From Fomitopsis serialis (Eukaryota; Basidiomycota; Agaricomycetes; Polyporales; Fomitopsidaceae), in contig NW_025955319.1 of NCBI RefSeq assembly GCF_022376445.1, positions 1 through 40,530 of the forward strand: a stretch of 40,530 nt of DNA, in the 5' to 3' direction. The notes beneath the pieces are model-generated. The model made no database searches and was not told the DNA's origin. It saw only the letters and a list, made by a program, of their open reading frames with translations. A program made the translations under genes and the position numbers. Positions 34,209 through 40,530 of this stretch are shown here, one piece after another (the stretch's first letter is position 1; every line of letters begins with the position of its first letter).

Positions 34209-35007
34209 TCACAACTTTCCCCTGTGCTTCTTGAATGCATCCTGGACCCCGGACCCTGCTACGATATCGGTCATACACCGAGCATCAACCTCCCTACCCT
34301 TGGCTGCCAGTTCCACCACTTTGTCGATGAGCCCAACGGGCACGCACACGACGCCATCCTCATCTGCCACCACGTATCTCCCGGTTCGACGTGTACCGCT
34401 TCGAACGTGCCACTGAACGCCTCCGAAGAGAACTGAGGCTGAATGGTGAGAGGGACGTTCACCGCAGACGGACGCGTGAAGGGCGACTGTCCGAGAGTGG
34501 AATGGCCTCTGGCGAAGACGGGAAAGCCAGCACTACGATGCTCGGCGAGATCCCTGCACCGGCCTGAGATGACCACGCCAATGGCACCACGCGCTTGTGC
34601 ACCGGCCGTCATGAGTCCTCCCCATACTGCATTCTTGGTATCTGAACAGCGACGGTATGACGGTTCAAAGCATCGGCGCGCATGGTACAGCCAACATAGA
34701 TGTCTTGTAAGCACATTGCAACACGACGAGTGAGTGAAACCACTGAACGAGGTGGTGCGTCGATGACAATCACGGAGCCTTGAGTAGCGGTATCGACGAA
34801 GTGTGCAGCAGGTCGGGGGCTGGTCTTGTCGGGCGCCGGAACCATCTGTACGGTGTACGCTGGTCCACAGATGCGCATGTCCGAGGCACCAGAGTGCGGT
34901 GAATGCATGTGGACATCAGGTATGTGTCCCCCGTGGGGTAGGCCGATTTTGATGAGCGCGTCAGACAGTTCGCAAGTCGAGAAGTCTGCCAAGCTCGGAG
35001 TCGACAT
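34209..35007 (-). CDS. RraA-like aldolase/methyltransferase-fold protein
   Basis: Member of the RraA family (4-hydroxy-4-methyl-2-oxoglutarate aldolase / RNase E inhibitor fold). In fungi a metal-dependent aldolase or decarboxylase role is likely; the substrate is unknown. Exon 1 is 35007-34749 (MSTPSLADFSTCELSDALIK, CGPAYTVQMVP, GSVIVIDAPP); a 107-bp intron follows; exon 2 is 34641-34209 (DTKNAVWGGLMTAGAQARGA, GVVISGRCRDLAEH, GFPVFARGHSTLG, VHVEPGD). GRCRD carries the Arg-Asp pair used for substrate and metal binding in the family. At 34374-34375 one base is missing between PGD and VVADEDGVVCVPVGL, after which the frame runs to KHRGKL and the stop. This site is not a homopolymer. About 230 aa, normal for the family. 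An upstream in-frame ATG at 35169 would add a hydrophobic leader, which is possible but unproven. Confidence 0.8.
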
Positions 35008-35546
35008 GGTGCGTCTTCTCGTTGTCGTTGTCAGAGATAAGCTGTGCTTTATATGCAAGGGGCGGTGGACATTGAACGGCGATGGTCGTCGCAGCAACAA
35101 ACTGACAAGCATTGTAGCGTCTAAAGCCATTACTGAAGCGATAAGTATTGCACAATAGACTCTGAACAAAGAGTTCCCACAGTCATTATTGCTATACTGC
35201 TTGAAGTTGAATGCTCCGAGCGCCGACGGGCTTCCCGGGCCAGCGACTGTGCAGTGACCTCAGCCTTGCCCCAGACCGCCGAGCGGACCAGCGTCGGCTT
35301 GCCAGCGAATTCACCGCCTTTCCGCACAACCCCCGCTTCCGGGACACCACCGACGACAACGGCACCAAAACAGCACCATTTCACCCGCTTGAATGCCGGT
35401 CACTCTTGGTTCAGATTCTCCCGACACGCCCTGGACAAAAGCATGGCGAGCATCGAGCAAATATGTTCGCAAGGCGAACAAAGCATTATGCGCTCGCATC
35501 GGGTTGTGATACCTAGGTACGACATGCCTATACGACTGCGGCCGGT
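35008..35546. other. Intergenic, 539 bp between divergent genes
   Basis: Shared promoter region of the RraA-like (-) and VanZ-like (+) genes. Frames on both strands overlap and carry no recognisable domain. Confidence 0.4.
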
Positions 35547-36441
35547 ATGCCTTCCATTAGCCTCTATTGTCCCGCTCTCACACGGCGCATCCAGTGGTTC
35601 CTCGTCTTTACCGCGATCATAATGCTCATTCTCGCATTTCTCGGCTTCACAAACGCCGCACATGGACTGCCGATCAACGACAAGCTTCTTCATTTCTTCT
35701 GCCTGAGCTTGGCGACGGGTGTCTTCTACTTCATCTTTGACGTCGAGGAGTGTGTTGTCAGCCCTACTTCACTCTTACGAACACCATGTAATGACATTGC
35801 TACGCAGAGACGCACGTCGTGTCTGGTTTTGGCGGAGTGCGCCGTTGATATTCACTGGATTACCTGTTTCTTCCTCGGTGGGATCGTCAGTGAATTTGTG
35901 CAGTCATTACTCCCAGTACGTGTTGTCTCGGTCTATCACGATGTACAGCTATAACAGACACCATCTACGCTCCAGTACAAACAATTCCAAATTGGCGACG
36001 TTGCAGTGAGTTTAACTATTCGCCTACTACCTTGCATGGTCCCTAAGATGATCCCCAGGCAAACCTCCTTGGGTCCAGCCTTGGACTGTACATCGCATAT
36101 CACCTGGAGCGCTATTACCGTAACAGACGCGAGGTACGCTTTCCTTTGCGGACTGCGCTACACCATTCAGATATCCCGCCTTACCAACCCCTCCAATTCG
36201 ACGCGGATGAGGAAGAAGACGACATTGAATCGACGAACGCCCCTGCTCCCAGCCACTACCGGCCGGGCTCCTCACGCAACTCGGTCAAACCGGCGGCACA
36301 GCCAAGGCTGACGTGGGTAAGGTCCGTCTGGACAACGTCTGGGACGAGGGCGAAGAACTCTTCAACCTCGGCGACGACACGGACGACGAAGACCCACAAA
36401 CCCCAAGCCGTCTACTCCCGGTGCGGCGCCGAAAATCGTAG
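35547..36441 (+). CDS. VanZ-like integral membrane protein
   Basis: Small membrane protein of the VanZ-like family; its function in fungi is unknown. Exons 35547-35749, 35808-35915, 35976-36005, 36059-36133 and 36171-36441, about 220-230 aa. Four hydrophobic segments are seen: WFLVFTAIIMLILAFLGFT, LLHFFCLSLATGVFYFIF, the SAPLIFTG/ITCFFLGGIVSEF pair and LGSSLGLYIAYHLERYY. The typical core residues are present: NDKLLHF in the first half and SEFVQSLLPYK-FQIGDVAANLLGSSLG in the second. The tail is acidic (EEEDD, LGDDTDDED) and ends RRRKS. The frame changes at about 35857 (one G missing), 36179-36182 (one C missing) and between 36262 and 36290. Two very short exons (30 and 75 nt) lie inside the membrane domain. 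Confidence 0.75.
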
Positions 36442-36701
36442 TCACGGATTCGGAGCATGATCGAAGGCTGCGTGGCTGCAGTGCGGACTTGGTGTACATC
36501 CCTACGGATAGACATTCGTTGTACAAGACTGTTGTAGCTTTATCGTAACTTAATGCAGTGCGAGGATATAACCTCAACGCGTTCGGAACTGAGACGCTAC
36601 ACGTCGCCGCGGAGGACGGTGAAGCCCTTCAGCATTGACTACCAGAAGGAATTGTGTAGTACGTTAAGTAAGTAGCAAGTACCGATGCGCCGGCGCCGGT
36701 T

Positions 36702-38906
36702 TTATTGGTGTGTCCGACTCAGTTCATCCTCAAGGACCCCCACTTCCTCCTTGAGCTCCTCGATCTCCTCTTTGCGCTTCGACACAGCTGCCCAGCTCAT
36801 CGCAAGCCTTCTCTGAAACGACGAGCACCCGTCGTTGACCGTCCGTTCCAGCGTCGCCTGCGAGAGAACGTGAGCACGTCAAGGCAACAATACGCAGCGC
36901 AAAATCACACACCCTCAAGTCCCTCTCCAGCCCTTCACCCACTCTATCGTAGTCCTTCAACCACTTGCTCTTCGCCCGCTCGAAGCGGCCCACAGCCCAC
37001 CGGACGCCAGCCGCCGCACCGAGCATGCCCATCCCGATCACGGTCTCCGTCTGCATCGCCATATCTATGATGCCCAACTGCCCCGCCCATCCCGCCCACG
37101 CGACGCCTGCGCCCCCAAGACGCTGCTGCTCATACCGATCAGGACGCGCTGTGCGGTTGTCTGTAGGCGGGCCGTGGGGAAGCGGAGCTGCTGACGTCGG
37201 GTGTAGAGCGGCAGGAGGAAGGCGGTGGAATCCATGGGGAAGGTCGGGGAGGAGGAGATCTGTGAGAGTTGGTTCTGGAGGACGGGGGAGTGGAAGGCGG
37301 AAGAGGGTTTGAAGGATGCAGTGAAAGAGGTAGCGGAGTCGACGAACGAGCGTTGGAGGAAGGCGAGTCGACCTGCATGGAAGACGAGCTAGTAAAGGAT
37401 ATTTTAGTCACTGTGCGAAGTGAGCGACGACGATGAGCATGCATACCCTGTACTCTAGGTCCCTGCGCCATGCTCGGTTGACAGCATCCATGACGATGTC
37501 TCCTACATCGTCGACCTTCCACAGCAACTTCCACCACGTCAGTCTTTCAAGGACCACCTTGGTGTCTTTTCTAGACTGATCCACCGCACGTTGGACCTCG
37601 TTCCCGTCCTCGTCGCCTCCAAGAACCTCTCTTGGTATGCGCACCCTGACCTCCTCCATCTGAGCTCGTAACGAGCTGATGCCGTCGCATACCACGTTGA
37701 CCTCACCCTGGGCACGCCCCAGCTCCGAGTCGCAAGCAGAAGCACGTCTTGGACGACAGCCCGGGCCGTCTACGTGCACCACCTCGAGAACCTTCGCAGG
37801 AGCCCCGAGTTGAGGAATGGTCTGTAAGATCGCCTGGGTGAGATGGGGAACATTCGACCCAGCGAAATCGTCCTGGTACTTCTGTACGGCGGAGGAAGAG
37901 GATGGTGAAGCGCTTAACGTCCGAAGGCCCTGCAATGCACGGGCCGGGTCCACGAAGAGCACGGTCAGTTCATGTCCAAAGGAGTCCCGCAAGCGTTCAG
38001 CTAGCCTTTCGTCGCCGGATGTTGAGGTTAGTACCAGGACAGCGTTGGGGTGGGTGAGGGGCAACACCGTTTCCGAACCCGATAGGACTGTATGGACCGG
38101 AGTGGATGCTGGATTGCAGACTATTACGGGGATATCGGCAGTGATGAGAACTTCAGAAGTTGATTTGCGTGCGATGAGTTGAGCGAGGCACCGTCGAACT
38201 CCAGACCTTTATAGGGGCACCAAACTGTTGCAGCCACGCAGACTGTACGCGGAGGGTAGAATCGCCATTCGCATTTGCCGCGTTCCTATATCGAGGGACG
38301 AGACTCAGCCTCGAGGTCTAGGAGACAAGTCGATGCGTACTCAATGATAATGGGACCCTTCGACCCGGTTTGTGCTTCCCATCGAGAGCGGACTGCTTTT
38401 CTCTGCGCCTCGGATGCGAATGGTTCTTCCAGCAACGCTGCGACCAAGTCTCGTGCACCCGAAAGCTCGTCGCATCCATACACTGTGATCCTTCAGTTCC
38501 TCCTGCGCATAGCCGTAGGATAGCTTCGACGCACCAGCAATACGGATCCCGTCAGACCGCTTGGCATCTGGTGTAGGACAGAGGTTGTCGTACGTCCTGC
38601 TTAAAGTACGCTCCCAGAAATCCAATGAGCTTGTCTCCAACGGTGTATGTGCTCTTGGGGTAAGATATGGGGTATTAAGGACCTTGTCTTGTGCAGGACG
38701 GTCAGTACCCGATGTCCAGCGTCGTTTGCTGCAGGCTTCGGCTTGAGAGCTGTGGCTGTCGCGGAAGATGCGGCTCTTCGACTGCCCGTCCATCGCTTTA
38801 CGCTGCCATGACTAGAGGGCCTCCGGTGGGTATGGAGGGTGTCACAGACGTGTGCGCGAGCTATGCGAAGGGAGCATGAGCTGCAGGTCTTGGAGACCGC
38901 CGGCAT
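36702..38906 (-). CDS. Mmc1-like mitochondrial membrane protein (tentative)
   Basis: The C-terminal half (38067-36702) resembles the Mmc1 C-terminal domain of fungal mitochondrial proteins distantly related to dynamins. Recognised stretches, in order: LTHPNAVLVLTSTSGDERLA, HELTVLFVDPARAL, LLPLYTRRQQLRFPTARLQ, a hydrophobic pair (VLGAQ and VAWAGWAGQLGIIDMA through VIGMGMLGAAAGVRWAVGRF), then WLKDYDRVGEGLERDL and the coiled end KRKEEIEELKEEVGVLEDEL. The last intron is 36861-36917 approximately. The N-terminus (MPAVSKTC at 38906) is Arg/Ser/Ala-rich and fits a mitochondrial presequence. Between 38070 and 38700 the conserved pieces (for example LSGARDLVAALLEEPFASEA) lie in different frames, with several apparent single-base losses, so the exon structure is not resolved. 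One clear missing G lies at about 37108. The family name is from memory and is not certain. Confidence 0.5.
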
Positions 38907-39460
38907 CGAGAACAAGAGGCATCTTGCTTGAGCGCGCTGCGACGCGTCGTGCACGCGTCTGACGTCGCCCGCCACCTGAGCCACCTCGCGCGCTCTCCGT
39001 GCATCTCCGAAATCAAATCTTTCATGTCGGTCGATCTTACCTTCCGAGTCCTCTCCCAAGACGAAACCACACAAACTGCATACAGAACATTGGTCGCGCG
39101 GATCCTGCGCAACAGGGTGGCGTGCGGTAAACACATAGCGTAAATGACCGTCCGGGCCGGGTCTGTCTTCTGTACCTCAAGTTGACCTCAAGTTGTGCAA
39201 TTGTGGCAGGACTCAGGTCGGTGAGGGACATTATATATCTTCATTAAAGCTCCTTTATATGCCACGTTCCAGAGGAACACCCTCTAGTAGTCGGAGAGGT
39301 GGACGTTGTTTCGCTCCTGCGGCACGTAAGCACGCCTCAGCTTACTGTCAACACTCGGGCAAGCGTCGGTCAAATGTCACTGGAAGTAACAAGAAAGTGA
39401 GCCAAGGGACGCCCTATCCATCGTTTCAGGCTGTTTGCTTACTGACCTCGCATAAGGAAT
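38907..39460. other. Intergenic, 554 bp
   Basis: Upstream of the Mmc1-like start. Short frames without features on both strands. Possible downstream exons of the unrecognised gene at 39461-39738 would lie here, but none could be confirmed. Confidence 0.35.
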
Positions 39461-39738
39461 TCAATGGCGCAACTGTCTGGCGGTCCGCTGCGGGATCTGC
39501 GATCAATAGTCTGACCAAGAGCAGTGCTGAACAGTGTGGTCCACGTATGGGGCAAATTCTTCACTGACAGGCGACGCAGGGAGGGCCCGGGTGTGTTCGA
39601 CGGTTCGTCAAACTTCCGTGGACTAGGGAGAGGCAATGCCAATCCCTCGACACGGCGCTTCTGGGCCAATTCCCGAGCGAGTCGGACAATGACTGCATGC
39701 GAGCACTTGTTGCACTCCTCTCATAACATTTGATGGCC
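39461..39738 (-). CDS. Unrecognised reading frame, possibly a first or internal exon
   Basis: On the minus strand an open frame reads CSHAVIVRLARELAQKRRV, then LPLPSPRKFDEPSNTPGPS and NLPHTWTTLFSTALGQTID, and stops right at a good donor-like GTCAGTAAGC (39448-39457). The mix of a helical basic stretch and hydrophobic segments looks coding, but I do not recognise the family and cannot fix the start or the next exon. It lies divergent to the dehydrogenase gene that begins at 39869. It may instead be chance. Confidence 0.25.
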
Positions 39739-39784
39739 ATCGGCATGGGCTTCGGGCCTTACGAAACGACCTGGAGCACCACTG

Positions 39785-39792
39785 TATATAAA
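39785..39792 (+). promoter_or_regulatory. TATA box of the dehydrogenase gene
   Basis: TATATAAA lies 77 bp upstream of the dehydrogenase ATG at 39869, a normal distance for a fungal TATA element with a short 5' UTR. It is the clearest TATA box upstream of any gene in the window. Confidence 0.6.
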
Positions 39793-39868
39793 GAAAAGTC
39801 AGTGGGTGAGGTCGAGCTGTACTCACAGAACACCTCAGCTCACAGACCAACAATCGAAATCTCGCAAC

Positions 39869-40530
39869 ATGCCTTCTTACCTCGTCACCGGAGCCAGCAG
39901 AGGCATTGGCCTTGGCATAGTGACGAAGCTTGTAAGTATTGTAGAATTCATCGAAGCACACGGTTGAAGGACTGGTTGCTAACTGTTGTTCGACAGCTCC
40001 AAGAACCGGAGAACTTCGTGGTCGCCGCCGTGCGCAATCCGAGGCTGAAGCATCAAGAAGCTGGGACGAGTACCCCAAGACGCATTTGCCGTCGTCAAGC
40101 TCGATTACTCCGACTACGCCAGCATCGCGAAGGCCGCCGACGATGCAGCCAAAGTCCTGCCCGATGGACTAGACCACCTGATCAACAATGCCGGCGTGAG
40201 CTTTCAGGAAGGCGCAAGCTTCGAGACCATGTTCGGCGTTCACAATAGACCGTCACCGATTTTCGCGGCTCATATTCGTGTCCTGTAGTGATCTGAGGGT
40301 CTTCGAAGAGGAGCTGCGCGTCAACACCGTCGCGCCGATTGAGGTCGTTCGCCAATTCCTCCCGCTGGTGCGCAAGAGCGGTGAAGAAGGTCGTCCTTGT
40401 CAGCACCATCATCAGCTCGCTCGAGCTGGCACCGAACCTATCCACTCTGGCGATCACCTACGGGATTACGAAGGCCGGGCTGAACATGTGAGTAAACCGC
40501 ACCGTGCCGGCATACGCTTCCCTGACAAAC
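39869..40530 (+). CDS. Short-chain dehydrogenase/reductase, 5' part
   Basis: NAD(P)-dependent oxidoreductase of the classical SDR family; the substrate is unknown. The gene runs off the window. Exon 1 (39869-39930) has the dinucleotide-binding TGASRGIGLGI right at the start. After an intron ending at 39996 come LQEPENFVVAAVRNP, VVKLDYSDY, DGLDHLINNAGVSF (the NAG motif), then an intron ending near 40288, LRVNTVAPIEVVRQFLPLV, the Ser region VSTIISSLE and the catalytic YGITK at about 40459. A donor-like GTGAGT follows at 40489. The frame breaks about three times (40036-40045, 40071-40084 and 40378-40384), each by one base, as in the neighbouring genes. All catalytic motifs are otherwise present. 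The style (MPSYLVTGASRGIGLG start) fits fungal norsolorinic-ketoreductase-like and carbonyl-reductase-like SDRs. Confidence 0.8.

Overview
The window is nuclear DNA of a filamentous basidiomycete, most likely an Agaricomycete. Reasons seen in the sequence: intron-dense genes with mostly 47-70 bp introns (GT donor, short branch region, AG acceptor), a division I chitin synthase, an F-box/leucine-rich protein of the type expanded in mushrooms, and an intronless caspase-like gene. There is no operon structure, and no tRNA, rRNA, transposon or CRISPR array that I can support.

Layout, left to right. 57-1147: 3' part of a RAD23-like ubiquitin receptor (+). 1148-4534: long gene-free stretch with simple-sequence DNA. 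4535-8638: a large TPP1/Tpz1-like shelterin subunit (+), seven exons, about 1,200 aa. 8914-10074: WBP4-like spliceosomal zinc-finger protein (+). 10792-12223: R3H protein (+). Then a block of four minus-strand genes: chitin synthase (12485-16716, 18 exons), DNA polymerase kappa (17246-20307, 16 exons), amidase (20830-22946, 9 exons) and a single-exon caspase-like protein (23924-25885). Then plus-strand Beclin-1/ATG6 (27203-28934), glutamate-cysteine ligase GSH1 (29558-32337) and an F-box protein (about 32878-33990). A RraA-like aldolase (-, 34209-35007), a VanZ-like membrane protein (+, 35547-36441), an Mmc1-like mitochondrial protein (-, 36702-38906), an unrecognised minus-strand reading frame (39461-39738) and the start of a short-chain dehydrogenase (+, 39869 to the window edge) follow.

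The genes are mostly unrelated housekeeping functions: telomere protection, splicing, wall synthesis, translesion synthesis, autophagy and glutathione synthesis. I do not see a biosynthetic or defence cluster. Two neighbours act at DNA ends or lesions (Tpz1-like, Pol kappa), but this does not show a joint system.

The most striking pattern is sequence quality. Six genes between 4.5 and 23 kb with 49 introns, plus the intronless gene at 23.9-25.9 kb, translate without a single frame break. RAD23 and nearly every gene right of 27 kb need one or more single-base corrections, mostly one C or G missing from a short run. I read this as patchy assembly error rather than a string of pseudogenes. The best biological leads are the very long Tpz1-like protein with a dense SQ cluster and the intronless caspase-like gene with a large unassigned C-terminal half.
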